Counted from the stretch's first letter, positions 17,632-26,348 are shown. The stretch: DNA of 64,000 nucleotides from Planctomycetaceae bacterium (GCA_021732845.1 JAKFUF010000060.1:60317-124316), one strand, 5' to 3'. Program-made: numbers and translations. The notes: generated by a model not told the origin, from the letters alone.

Positions 17632-19464
17632 CCCGGATTGCGCACCATGTTCCGCGGAAGGGTTCGCGGAGCGATGAGCCGGGCTGATTTTGGGATGAGG
17701 CGGTCGCGGTTGTGTCTTCGGAGTTCGCCTGGGTGCAATTGCCGTCGGTGTGGCAGTTTTTTGACGTTTTTCTGCGACCCCGGCGCGGACCGCAGGCCGC
17801 AGCACCGGCGGGATGGCCGATCCCGTGGCGGCGGGAGATGAAGCTTATTTGAGCGGGAGCGGAGCAAAGTCAATTCTGTGCCGGTCTCGCGCTTCGCGGC
17901 TGCCTGGCAGCACCCACAGGTTCATTGCGTCCCAAAGCCGGCGAATTTTCCGGATCTGTTCCTGAACGGCGTCCACCGCGGCAATCAGCAGGTTGCGGCC
18001 GGGCCAGTGACTGGCCACCTCGAACCAGATCCGGCGGTTCGTGGCCTTCAGCAGCGCCCCGGCTTTGAACAGCCGGGTCCGCGCGGTCCCGACCTCCATC
18101 GTCTTCAATTCCGGGGTCTTCGCGTTGGCTTCCCGGAACAGCACGTACAGCAGATACGCCAGAACGTGCAGCAGCAGTTTTTGACCGTTCGCCAGGAACC
18201 GGTGCGAACTCAGTCGGTCCATGTCCAGACCGTTCTTGAGTTCGCCCAGCGGACGCTCTGGAACGCGGCCCCGCTGCGTGTAAAACCCCCGGTAGATTCC
18301 GCCCGGCTCGCCGCTCATGTTGGTGATCACATACCGAATGTTTGTGCCACCGGTCTTCGTGATTTCCATCTTGATGACGATCCGCCGCGGCCGGTCCCAC
18401 GAATCCGCCTGATAGTCTTCCAGCACGTGAAACCGCTGCAGTTCCTGGCGTCCCGTCATCCACCACAGCAGCCGTGCATGGGCTTCCAACTCCCGGTCTG
18501 CCACCAGCTGTTTCAACCGCGTGTTGGTGGCATAGCCGAACGTATACATCAACCCTTCGGCCTCGCAGTACTCATACATCGCGGGACTCGCCACGCCGTT
18601 GTCCCCACGCACGAAAATCGTGATGTCCGGCCAGTGCTGGCGGAGCCGGCCGACGACCGTCCGCAGCATGTCGACCGCACCCGTTCCGGCATGCGCCGTC
18701 CCCGAACGCAGCCACGCCCCCAGCGGCATGCCCGTCACGCCTTCAAACAGCATCATGGGAAAGTACTGCTGCTGGCGGTAATGGCCATGCCAGAACGTCA
18801 GCTGCTGCTGCCCATGCGTCGGGTCGTCGGTGGGGTCGAGGTCAATGATGACATGCGCCGGCCGCGTGGTCCGCGTCCGGACATAGGCGTCAATCAAAAA
18901 GTCATTCAGTCCGTTGATCCGTTCAATCTGCGCGTCCCGCACTTCGAACAGCACTTCGCGGTCTTTCAGTGGCTTCTCCGATTCGCGGCGGGTGAACGCA
19001 TGCCAGAACCGGTTGAGCGTGGACCCGCAGGCGAGTGGCTGGTCTTCGTTTCGCGGGTCCACACCCACGATGGTTTTGAACAGCGGATCGTCCCGCAGCA
19101 GCTGCGCATCATTGCCGTCGGGATAGCCACCGAGGATCTGAAACACCTGCTGCCGGAGAATGTCCTCGGTCGAATGCGTGACCATCCGCTGCGACCGCGG
19201 ATCAGGCAGCCGCCGCGCCGCCTCCGCCAGGATTCCCAGCTCCCGGTCCAGCTGAGCGATTGGCAGCAACCCGGCATCGCTGACCACCGAACCCCCGTCA
19301 AAACTCACCGTGACCCGCTGCCGATCGACTTCAAACAGCTCCAACTGCCGTGTACACTCCGATTCGCCCACAGCTCGCCTCCCGTGCGTTGTTAAGTGTT
19401 GATGTCACACCCACTTGATACGCACTGCGGGGCGTTTTCATTGGAACATGGTGCGCAATTCGGG
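17632..19464 (-). mobile_element. IS1380-family insertion sequence, complete
   Basis: A 1833-bp element bounded by 22-bp terminal inverted repeats at 17632-17653 and 19443-19464 with one mismatch (shared core GCGCACCATGTTCC). It is flanked by a 4-bp target duplication TTAG (17628-17631 and 19465-19468), as expected for this family. One transposase fills most of it. The target is the internal CCGGCCTTAG motif of MITE copy 1. Intact ends and duplication suggest recent insertion. Confidence 0.92.
17845..19371 (-). CDS. IS1380-family DDE transposase
   Basis: A 508-residue transposase, full length for the family. Seen: an N-terminal VSFDGGSVVSDAGLLPIAQLDRELGIL, a typical RRLPDPRSQRMVTHS segment, the first catalytic Asp in HVIIDLDPTDDPTHGQQ, FVRGDNGVASPAMYEYCE for the second, and the C-terminal LNGLDMDRLSSHRFLANGQKLLLHVLAYLL-like helix holding the region of the final acidic residue. 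The start is a GTG at 19371 with GGGAGG 6 nt upstream. No frameshift or stop interrupts it, so the element could be active. Confidence 0.93.
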   Translation of the reverse strand: MGESECTRQLELFEVDRQRVTVSFDGGSVVSDAGLLPIAQLDRELGILAEAARRLPDPRSQRMVTHSTEDILRQQVFQILGGYPDGNDAQLLRDDPLFKTIVGVDPRNEDQPLACGSTLNRFWHAFTRRESEKPLKDREVLFEVRDAQIERINGLNDFLIDAYVRTRTTRPAHVIIDLDPTDDPTHGQQQLTFWHGHYRQQQYFPMMLFEGVTGMPLGAWLRSGTAHAGTGAVDMLRTVVGRLRQHWPDITIFVRGDNGVASPAMYEYCEAEGLMYTFGYATNTRLKQLVADRELEAHARLLWWMTGRQELQRFHVLEDYQADSWDRPRRIVIKMEITKTGGTNIRYVITNMSGEPGGIYRGFYTQRGRVPERPLGELKNGLDMDRLSSHRFLANGQKLLLHVLAYLLYVLFREANAKTPELKTMEVGTARTRLFKAGALLKATNRRIWFEVASHWPGRNLLIAAVDAVQEQIRKIRRLWDAMNLWVLPGSREARDRHRIDFAPLPLK

Positions 19465-19584
19465 TTAGCCGGCCTTAGCCCCCGGTTGGAGGAAGACGCC
19501 AACGCCACGAACCGGACGCTAACGCGTGCCGGCTGATGAATCTGCCCTCAATCGGCGTCCATCCCAAGCAACTTCACCATGTTA
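19465..19584 (+). repeat. Central piece of MITE copy 1 (between the two insertions)
   Basis: This stretch matches 48546-48684 and the reverse strand of 34767-34900 and 26163-26285. It begins with the duplicated TTAG of the IS and ends at the TA (19583-19584) duplicated by the 2-kb element. It lacks 8 bp present in the other copies near 19489. It is non-coding, although its right part can be translated as a conserved-looking NLPSIGVHPKQLHHV peptide in every copy. Confidence 0.8.
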
Positions 19585-19826
19585 TTACCCCGGCACGAAA
19601 GACTCGCACGGCGAAATCGACCCGGGAGTCTTTGACCTGAACTCGGCGTTTTCTCATTCGTGGAGGATTGTGCGACTCGTGGTTCGACCTTTCGTGCTTT
19701 TCGTGCCTTTCGCGGTTCAATGAACCAGATGAACGAAATCTCGACCATCATTCCGTGAAGGAATAACCACGAAAGGCACATCACGGGCTTGCCCGAAACC
19801 CAACACCCCGGAGTGTCGCATCGTCA

Positions 19827-20060
19827 GCCCCAACGGGGCAGAATTCGATAGCCCAGGGCGAAGTTGGCAACGCCAACGGAGCCCTGGGTGCAATGACGAC
19901 GAACGACGGAGCCCCAATCGGGGCGTGACCCGTGATGTTTGTCGGATGTTCAATGAATCTCACCCCGTTGGGGCTCCCTTTCTCGCACCGACTCCGACCC
20001 AGGGCTCCGCCGACATTCGTCGGCTGCGCCCTGGGCTGTCGAATCCTGCCCCGTTGGGGC
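19827..20060. repeat. Palindromic repeat with 34-bp arms inside the 2-kb element
   Basis: Arms 19827-19860 and 20027-20060 are inverted with two mismatches (core GCCCCAACGGGGC). The 166-bp interior contains further CCCCAACGGGG-like and CCCAGGGC motifs. It is non-coding and probably another small repeat inserted in, or forming part of, the larger element. The rest of 19585-20243 shows no gene. Confidence 0.7.
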
Positions 20061-20243
20061 GGTTGGCCAGCGGCATTAGCGGCACGGCGCAAGCCGTCCG
20101 GTGATGTTCCAGCCCCCTCGCCCCGTCACGGATCGCAGAGATCTGTCAAAACTTGTCACGAAGTTCCCGCTTTCGTCTTGACATCCGCACTGGACATTCG
20201 TATCGTGCAGTGATGTGAACTGTGGTATATTATTGCATTGGGG

Positions 20244-21605
20244 ATGAACATGGGCGTTTCCACATTGGGCGGCGGGGCGGGGGTGGCGCGTGAGGTGACA
20301 GCCAGTCGGCGGACTGGAGGTCGCGGTTCGGTGACGGAGAACCAGTTGTTTGAGGCGCTGTGTCAGAATTTTGGCGTGCTGGCCTGCGCCGCCCTCTCTG
20401 TCGGGCTGACCCTGGCATCGTTGGTGCAACGAGTGGCCCTCTCGAGGCGTTTGCGGGCGGGGCGGGATGGCGCGCGGAGCGTGATGATCGGCTATGCCAA
20501 TGAGCGGCTGCAAGGGGCGGTATCGGCCGGGGAGGCGTGGGCATTGCAGTTTCAAGCGCGGGCCGGCGTGAAGGCCGGTGTGTCGGCGGACTCAGGCAAG
20601 CCGTTGGAATCGCCGCCGCTTCCCTCACATCGCGTGGCTCAACCGGTTGGGCAGGGTGAGCCACGGCCGGATTTGGCGGAGGCGCTGAGCAGGCGGTTGG
20701 TCGTCGCGCTGGACCGCGGCGAGCCGTGGGCGGTGATGTATTGCCTGAGCCACCTGGATCCCGATGGCCCGTTCTTCGCCAGGTGCCGCCGCGGCTGGCA
20801 GCACGACTTGTGGGCAGAGCAGCTCGCAGCCGCTCCGATGGTCACGGAGAGCGCGGCAAAACCTGGTGATCGCGAGGTTGTGAACGCAAAGAAGGTGTTG
20901 GAGGGGCGCGGTGATGCTGAGCCACGGTTGATGGTTGACGCTGATGAGGGGGTGGATGGTGTGGTGGCAGCGCCGCCTGTCCGCACCCGTCGTGTGGCCT
21001 TCAGTCCACAACCAAGTTGCCGGCTCGTCATGTCCGCGTCGGCTCAAGCCGACGCTACGGAAGCAGCCTGTCTCGCGCCCCCTCTCTCTGGCGGCTGGTT
21101 CGAACGTCGGCTGCGCCTGCCCGCCGGTGGATCAGGGGTCGGTTCCGGCGAAGCGCCGCCTGTCCGCACCCGTAGTGTGGCCTTCAGTCCACAACCAAGT
21201 TGCCGGCTCGTCATGGCCGCGTCGGCTCAAGCCGACGCTACGGAAGCAGCCTGTCTCGCGCCCCCTGTCTGTGGTGGCCAGTTCGAACGACAGAGTCCGC
21301 TCGAAGGTGGATCGGGAATCGGGCGGTTCCAGGGAAGCGCCGCCTGTCTGCGGGCGATGGAGCAACCTTCGATCAGCGGTCTTGCGCCCCCTGTCAGCAC
21401 CCGTGGCTTGGACTTGCGTCCACAACCAGATTTTCGGCAGTTGATGGCCGCGTCGGCTCAAGTCGGCTCAAACCGATGCCACGAAAGCAGCCTGTCGTCG
21501 GAGTCGTCCTCACACGAAAGGTCGCACCACGAGCCACACGCTCCTCGACGAAGCTTGATGGTTCTCAAGTTGATTCAGTCGTGCGTTTCTTTCGTGCCGG
21601 GGTAA
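20244..21605 (+). CDS. HTH protein resembling terminase-small-subunit type DNA-binding domains, with repetitive C-terminus
   Basis: A 453-residue reading frame filling most of the 2-kb element. The N-terminal ~120 residues look like an HTH plus helical region: VTENQLFEALCQNFGVLACAALSVGLTLASLVQRVA, then ANERLQGAVSAGEAWALQFQARAG. A second similar helix pair, EALSRRLVVALDRGEPWAVMYCLSH, follows. Phage terminase small subunits and some transposition HTH proteins share this shape. The C-terminal half consists of DNA repeats (units from 20970, 21153 and a decayed one from 21384) and may not be functional protein. The stop TAA is supplied by the terminal repeat itself. ATG 20250 is equally possible; the frame's first codon (20238) is TTG. 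The real protein could be only the N-terminal part. Confidence 0.5.
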   Translation: MNMGVSTLGGGAGVAREVTASRRTGGRGSVTENQLFEALCQNFGVLACAALSVGLTLASLVQRVALSRRLRAGRDGARSVMIGYANERLQGAVSAGEAWALQFQARAGVKAGVSADSGKPLESPPLPSHRVAQPVGQGEPRPDLAEALSRRLVVALDRGEPWAVMYCLSHLDPDGPFFARCRRGWQHDLWAEQLAAAPMVTESAAKPGDREVVNAKKVLEGRGDAEPRLMVDADEGVDGVVAAPPVRTRRVAFSPQPSCRLVMSASAQADATEAACLAPPLSGGWFERRLRLPAGGSGVGSGEAPPVRTRSVAFSPQPSCRLVMAASAQADATEAACLAPPVCGGQFERQSPLEGGSGIGRFQGSAACLRAMEQPSISGLAPPVSTRGLDLRPQPDFRQLMAASAQVGSNRCHESSLSSESSSHERSHHEPHAPRRSLMVLKLIQSCVSFVPG

Positions 21606-21621
21606 TATTGTTGCCGCGATC

Positions 21622-23094
21622 CTAAGCGATCAGTTCGCTCAGCACATGTCCATGCACATCCGTCAGCCGGCGGTCGATGCCGTTGTGGCGGTAGGTGAGG
21701 CGGGTGTGGTCGATTCCCAGCAGATGTAGAATCGTGGCGTGCTGGTCGTAGTTGTTGGTCGGCTTGTCGGCGGCCTTGTAGGACCATTCGTCGCTTGCCC
21801 CGTAGGTCGTGCCGCCCTTGACGCCGCCGCCCGCCATCCATGAGGTGAACGTGAACGGGTTGTGGTCGCGGCCCTTGGTCCCCTGGCTGCAGGGCATCCG
21901 TCCAAACTCCGTGGTCCAGATGACAATCGTGTCGTCCAAAAGCCCCCGCTGCCGCAGATCCTGAATGAGGGCCGCCGCCGGTTGGTCCATGCTGCGACCC
22001 ATCTCGCCATGGTCCTTGGCGATGTCCTCGTGGCTGTCCCAGTTGCGGCGGGGAAACCCGTTGTCCGCCCCGCTCCAGACCTGCACGAACCGCACGTCCC
22101 GCTCCAAGAGCCGCCGAGCGATCAGGCAGTTGCGGCCAAAATCTTCGGTGATCGGCTGGTCGAGACCATACAGCCGTTGCGTGGCTTCACTCTCCTGGGA
22201 AATGTCCAGCACTTCCGGCGCGCTGAGCTGGAGCCGCGCGGCGAGTTCGTAGGCGGCAATCCGCGCTTCCAGCCGCGAGTCTCCGCCGCGTGTGGCCAGA
22301 TGGGCGCGATTCAACTGTTCCAGCACATTGCGTCCGGCCCGCTCGCTGTCGGCGGTGATGAAGCCGGAATCGGCTGGCGGGTAGAGGTCGGCGATCGGAT
22401 TGGGGTTGTTGGGGCGGAGCATCGTTCCCTGGTGCGTGGCGGGCAGGAACCCGGCCGACCAGTTGCCCGGCCCGTTGGGGGCGAAGCCACGCTTGTCCGG
22501 CAGGACGACGAAGGTCGGCAGGTTCTGGTTGAGCGAGCCCAAGCCATACGAGACCCACGCGCCCATGTGCGGAAACCCCGGCAGCACGAAGCCGGTATTC
22601 TGCATGAATGTCGCCGGGCCATGGACGTTCGACTTGGAAACCATCGACGGGATGAACGCCATGTCGTCGACGCACTTCGCCAAGTGCGGCACGAGGTCGC
22701 TCATCCACTTCCCGCTCTCGCCGTACTGTTTCCATGCCCACGGGCTGGCCATGCATTTGCCAGCCACGCTCTGAAACAGTTCGACTTTTTCGCCGGGATC
22801 GAACGCCTCTCCATTGCGTTTGATCAGCAGTGGCTTGTAGTCAAACATGTCGCACTGGCTGGCCGCGCCCGACATGAAGAACTGCACCACACGCTTCGCC
22901 TTCGCCGGATGATGCATCCCGCCGCGCAGTTGGCCCGATCCGCTGGCCGCCGCCTGTAGTTCTGAGCCACAGAGGAAAGCGAGGGCAATGCCACCGAGAC
23001 CGCCGCCATAGTTCCACAGGAAGTCGCGCCGTGAGCCACGGGCAGATTCTTCGGCGAACCAAGGCGATTGCGTCGAGCGGCAGTGTGGCGACAT
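21622..23094 (-). CDS. DUF1501 secreted protein with Tat signal
   Basis: A 490-residue planctomycete DUF1501 protein of the alkaline-phosphatase-like/sulfatase-related superfamily. A Tat-type signal is visible (SRRDFLWNYGGGLGGIALAFL in outline), followed by [28 protein letters not shown]. Family-typical segments are [58 protein letters not shown] and [24 protein letters not shown] 23094 is preferred; the frame from 23145 adds 17 residues. DUF1501 genes normally pair with PSD1 genes and export through Tat; no PSD1 gene is adjacent here. The stop codon TAG abuts the right end of MITE copy 1, so the mobile DNA inserted exactly at the gene's end without changing the protein. Confidence 0.9.
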   Translation of the reverse strand: MSPHCRSTQSPWFAEESARGSRRDFLWNYGGGLGGIALAFLCGSELQAAASGSGQLRGGMHHPAKAKRVVQFFMSGAASQCDMFDYKPLLIKRNGEAFDPGEKVELFQSVAGKCMASPWAWKQYGESGKWMSDLVPHLAKCVDDMAFIPSMVSKSNVHGPATFMQNTGFVLPGFPHMGAWVSYGLGSLNQNLPTFVVLPDKRGFAPNGPGNWSAGFLPATHQGTMLRPNNPNPIADLYPPADSGFITADSERAGRNVLEQLNRAHLATRGGDSRLEARIAAYELAARLQLSAPEVLDISQESEATQRLYGLDQPITEDFGRNCLIARRLLERDVRFVQVWSGADNGFPRRNWDSHEDIAKDHGEMGRSMDQPAAALIQDLRQRGLLDDTIVIWTTEFGRMPCSQGTKGRDHNPFTFTSWMAGGGVKGGTTYGASDEWSYKAADKPTNNYDQHATILHLLGIDHTRLTYRHNGIDRRLTDVHGHVLSELIA

Positions 23095-23627
23095 GTTTGG
23101 GGATCCTGGGAAAGCAAAACTGCCGGAGCAAAACCGCGTCTCCAAATAATTCTAACCGGCTCCGCCTCCAATTGCGTTCTTTGTTGGGCGTTGAAATCGA
23201 ATCAGCCTGAATTCGCATGCTGTCTCAGCACTTTGGCCAACTCACCTCCCAACCCAAGGCGGCGCACCATGCGCATTTAGACGCGTTGATTTCAACACTC
23301 TTTCGTGCCCATGGCGATGCCAGGATGAAAGCCATTTGGCTTGGTCAAATTGTGCAACACGTGGGATTCGAGCGCATTCGTGGAAACAGAGCGACGACAA
23401 CCAAAACCACTGCCGTCAGCTCAACTATGCAAACAGATCATCCCGGAGGGATGAAAGCTTTTAGCCGGGCCGCTTCGGCGACATGACCCACGTCATGCAG
23501 GGCGAGAAGGAGAGCACCTTGCCGAAGGGATCGTGCAATCTCACCGAAATGATTGAATTTTCGGCGAAGGTCTGCAATGGTCACAGGTGGTATTCAAACC
23601 GACAATTCAAGACGGGGGATCCACGCG
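23095..23627. other. Intergenic region with single copy of a palindromic-repeat arm
   Basis: No gene is supported. Around 23435-23480 lies one arm of the repeat that forms a complete inverted pair at 62523-62836 (CATCCCGGAGGGATGAAAGC, then TTTTAGCCGGG). The divergent promoters for the DUF1501 and SDR genes must be here. Confidence 0.45.
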
Positions 23628-24395
23628 ATGCGTTTGGCGGGCAAGGTGGCGGTGGTGACGGGCGGCGCGTTGGGCATTGGGCAGGCGACGAGCATCCGGC
23701 TGGCCGAGGAGGGCGCGGCGGTGGTCATCGCCGATGTCAATGCTGCGGCTGGCGAGGAAACCGCGCGGGGCATTGCAGCCACGGGTGGAAAGGCGCTGTT
23801 TGTGCAGACGGATGTAAGCCACGAGGACAGCATACGGCAGATGGTCCAGGTGGCGGTGAAGGCGTTTGGCAAGATCGACATCCTGGTGAACAACGCGGCG
23901 ATCTTCGTGCTCAAGGGGATCGATGCCACGGTGGAGGAGTGGCGGCAGATTCTGGATGTCAACGTGATCGGCACATCACTGGTCTCCAAGCATGTGGTGC
24001 CCGAGATCCGCAAAGCGGGCGGCGGGGCGATTGTGAATCTGGGGTCGATCTCCAGTTTCATCGCGCAGCCCCAATTCGTGACCTACAATGCCACCAAGGC
24101 GGCCGTGGCTTCCATGACCCGCTGCATGGCCCTCGATCTTGCGCCCGACAACATCCGCGTCAACGCCGTCTGCCCAGGAACCATCTGGACGCAGATCGTG
24201 GAGCGGCTGGCCGGGGAGGCAGGCCTGGACCGCGCCGCCGCCGACAAGGATCCCACCTGGGGCGGCGCCTGCCTCCTGAAGCGCGTGGCCGATCCCCGTG
24301 AGATTGCCAACGTCATCCTGTTTCTCGCCTCGGATGAAGCGTCTTATGTGACGGGAGCGCACATCATGGCTGATGGAGGATACACGGCGGTTTGA
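23628..24395 (+). CDS. Short-chain dehydrogenase/reductase
   Basis: A 255-residue classical SDR oxidoreductase using NAD(P)(H). Seen: the cofactor glycine motif TGGALGIG (residues 11-18), D of IADVN favouring NAD, the NNAA structural motif, catalytic Ser in GSIS, and YNATK with Tyr153 and Lys157. The C-terminus ends YVTGAHIMADGGYTAV, typical of FabG-like and sugar/alcohol dehydrogenases. ATG 23628 fits the family N-terminus (MRLAGKVAVVTGG); the frame from 23553 is too long. The substrate is not evident. Single gene. Confidence 0.92.
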   Translation: MRLAGKVAVVTGGALGIGQATSIRLAEEGAAVVIADVNAAAGEETARGIAATGGKALFVQTDVSHEDSIRQMVQVAVKAFGKIDILVNNAAIFVLKGIDATVEEWRQILDVNVIGTSLVSKHVVPEIRKAGGGAIVNLGSISSFIAQPQFVTYNATKAAVASMTRCMALDLAPDNIRVNAVCPGTIWTQIVERLAGEAGLDRAAADKDPTWGGACLLKRVADPREIANVILFLASDEASYVTGAHIMADGGYTAV

Positions 24396-24440
24396 GTTCC
24401 CGGCTACTCAGACTCAGTCAACGGTAAGCAGAGCCGAGTG

Positions 24441-24710
24441 TTACATGCCGAGAGCTTTAAATTGCCAGGTGTAGAAGTCATTCACCATCGGAATTCGATC
24501 AGCCACGGCCGAAATTGGCGTGTAGAAATAGCCGACAAATTCCAAAGGCCCGTCGAGTTCCACCCCCAGCCAGTGACAGCATCTGGCGACAATGAACATC
24601 ACCGGAGCCGGGCTGAGAACATACAGCACCAGCAGGGTGAATAGGGTCACGGCCGACACCGAAAACAGCGGAAATGGTTTTCGTGAAGCCTCGTCGGTCA
24701 TGACTTTCAT
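24441..24710 (-). CDS. Small two-helix membrane protein
   Basis: An 89-residue protein of unknown function. A clear transmembrane helix runs from about residue 16 to 34 (LFSVSAVTLFTLLVLYVL), a second hydrophobic stretch from about 36 to 49 has PAPVMFIVARCC, and a YFYTPISAVADRIP segment follows. An internal ATG at residue 4 has a GGA-containing ribosome binding site and is an alternative start. It lies 165 nt downstream of the SPOR-like gene on the same strand, with a hairpin between. Real coding is supported by composition only. Confidence 0.55.
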   Translation of the reverse strand: MKVMTDEASRKPFPLFSVSAVTLFTLLVLYVLSPAPVMFIVARCCHWLGVELDGPLEFVGYFYTPISAVADRIPMVNDFYTWQFKALGM

Positions 24711-24816
24711 CCACGGGCGAAGTGTTCAAACCCGGTGTTGCTTCTACCGGGCGTGAAGGTCATTGGCAACGTACCAAAAGGAGCCCTGTCATGTAGGCGT
24801 GGCTCAAACGCGACAA

Positions 24817-24840
24817 CCCGCACGTTTTTCAACGTGCGGG
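24817..24840 (-). terminator. Perfect 10-bp hairpin, probable terminator of the SPOR-like gene
   Basis: Arms CCCGCACGTT (24817-24826) and AACGTGCGGG (24831-24840) pair perfectly around a 4-nt loop, 36 nt downstream of the minus-strand stop at 24876. On the minus strand the sequence after the hairpin is TTGTCGCGTTT, only moderately T-rich. It also separates this gene from the small membrane-protein gene. Confidence 0.6.
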
Positions 24841-24875
24841 TCGCATGGAGCTTGTCGGTCGCACAAGTTCGCAGA

Positions 24876-25889
24876 CTACCGTGTGCGCGGCACTTCGATC
24901 ACCTTGGGGATGGGATCCATCACCCAGTTGCGGTCGGGCTGGCCCCGGCCGGTTCGGTTCGGGATTTGGATCGCCTCACACACCAGGACCTCGTGGCCGT
25001 TGAGGGGGTTCCGCGTGTACTTGGCCTGGAACTTCTGGGTCAACTGCGCGATGCGGGGATCGTTCGGCGAATCGAACGAGCCCACAGTGACGATCGAACG
25101 GAATTTTTCGTGATACACATAGGCGTCAAGCTTGTTGACCTCGCGCATCGTCTTGCACATCTCCCAACTGTCCAGCGCCGCGCCGGCCAGTGCGGAGTCG
25201 TGCTTGATCTCCTGGTCGAAGTTGGCAAACTCCTTCGGCTTCATATGGGCCCGGCCATAGAACGAAGCCACGATGAGCGTGTAGCGGCCCTTGTTTTCCA
25301 GCAGCGAGTATTCACCGCCGCTGTTCATCTGCAGCAGCATCGGATCCTTGACGATTTTTGCCGTTTCTTCAGCGGACAGCATGGGATTCCGCGACAGGAA
25401 GGCCTTCGACAAGTCGAGAGGAAACTCTTTGACCGCGTTCTTGCCGTCGCGCTTGTCCTTGATGGAGATCGTCGGCTGGAACTTCTTGATCCATTTCAGC
25501 GTCTTTTGCGCCGTGGCGTCTTCAAAGCTGGGGTAGTTTCCGGCCAGCACGGCAATCATCCCGCGCTGTGAGGCGTAGACCCGGCGGACATCCTGGTTGA
25601 GACGGTTGGGAATGGTCAGGCGCTCCACCTGCGAACCCTGCTCGTAGGTGTAGGCGGGGATCCCTTTCTTCCGCAGTTCCAGCACGAGCTTTTTCGCCCC
25701 TTCGCGGGCGTTGTCCTGCTCGGAGGCCGTCTCGCCCCACATGCTTTTGACCATGATCATCCACGGGCCGTGGCGTTCGGTCAGTCCATAGCTCTTGCCT
25801 TCAACCGCTTCGATCTTGGACGCCTCGACGGGTGCGGCAGCCAAAAGTCCGCAAGCCACAAGGCACATCGAGAGAATGCGATTCCGCAC
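24876..25889 (-). CDS. Secreted protein with SPOR-like segments
   Basis: A 337-residue exported protein. A signal peptide (VRNRILSMCLVACGLLAAAPVEAS in outline) is followed by GPWMIMVKSMWG, then an alpha/beta pattern ending GIPAYTYEQG. This is the shape of SPOR domains (about 70 residues, peptidoglycan-binding). A second comparable strand, YTLIVASFYG, and a third, FRSIVTVGSFDSP, suggest up to three degenerate copies. GTG 25889 was chosen because AAGGGA lies 7 nt upstream and it starts the signal peptide; the ATG frame from 26009 adds 40 non-conserved residues. The role is probably cell-envelope related, but the family is not confirmed. Confidence 0.7.
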   Translation of the reverse strand: MRNRILSMCLVACGLLAAAPVEASKIEAVEGKSYGLTERHGPWMIMVKSMWGETASEQDNAREGAKKLVLELRKKGIPAYTYEQGSQVERLTIPNRLNQDVRRVYASQRGMIAVLAGNYPSFEDATAQKTLKWIKKFQPTISIKDKRDGKNAVKEFPLDLSKAFLSRNPMLSAEETAKIVKDPMLLQMNSGGEYSLLENKGRYTLIVASFYGRAHMKPKEFANFDQEIKHDSALAGAALDSWEMCKTMREVNKLDAYVYHEKFRSIVTVGSFDSPNDPRIAQLTQKFQAKYTRNPLNGHEVLVCEAIQIPNRTGRGQPDRNWVMDPIPKVIEVPRTR

Positions 25890-26143
25890 GGGAACATCCC
25901 TTCGGAAGAGAGTGAACGGGAACTCTCCGCGGCAGGCAGACACAGTCCACCGCGCGGCGCGTGAATGCGCCGACGGGCGGAGTGCGGACCGGAGCCACAC
26001 AGAATTCAAATCAGAACTGGCATCGGGGGTGAGAGGGCGGGGATGCTAGCGGGCGTGCCAGATTTGGTCCAGAGGAATTTTGGCAGTATTAGCCCGGCAT
26101 GACGGTTTCGGCAGTCGCAAAACCGGACGCTAACGCGCGCTAA

Positions 26144-26348
26144 GGATCGCGGCAACAATAACATGGTGAAGTTGCTTGGGATGGACGCCGATTGAGGGCA
26201 GATTCATCAGCCGGCACGCATTAGCGTCCGGTTCGTGGCGTTGGTGTCTTCCGATCATCCTCCAACCGGGGGCTAAGGCCGGCTAAGGCCCTCCGGCTCA
26301 TTGGCTGTGCGGCTCGTCAAAAATCGACAGTTATTCTTGCCGCGGTCC
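26144..26348 (-). mobile_element. MITE-like repeat copy 2
   Basis: A 205-bp copy in reverse orientation, with termini GGATCGCGGCAACAATAAC (26144-26162) and GTTATTCTTGCCGCGGTCC (26330-26348) and a 3-bp TAA duplication at 26141-26143 and 26349-26351. Flanking DNA itself resembles internal MITE sequence (GGACGCTAACGCG), so it may have landed in a decayed copy. The remaining gap between 25890 and 26523 shows no gene. Confidence 0.85.

Larger units (their letters stand above)
19585..21605 (+). mobile_element. 2.0-kb element with 26-bp terminal inverted repeats and TA duplication
   Basis: The left end TTACCCCGGCACGAAAGA (19585-19602) is mirrored at the right end (to 21605). The inverted repeats extend to 26 bp with two mismatches. 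TA flanks both ends (19583-19584 and 21606-21607). Uninterrupted copy 48485-48699 shows a single TA at this site, which proves the insertion. No transposase is visible inside. The cargo is an HTH-type ORF and an inner palindromic repeat. A TA duplication is seen with IS630/Tc1-like and some IS5-group transposases, so this is probably a non-autonomous element mobilised in trans (inference). Confidence 0.8.
17566..21622 (+). mobile_element. MITE-like repeat copy 1, split by two later insertions
   Basis: The ends are GGACCGCGGCAAGAATAAC at 17566-17584 and its near-complement running to 21622, flanked by TAA on both sides (17563-17565 and 21623-21625). The repeat itself consists of three pieces: 17566-17631, 19465-19584 and about 21608-21622. 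Removing the IS1380-type element with one TTAG copy, and the 2-kb element with one TA copy, restores a 197-bp repeat. That matches the other three copies in the window apart from an 8-bp deletion. The right edge touches the stop codon of the minus-strand DUF1501 gene. Confidence 0.85.
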
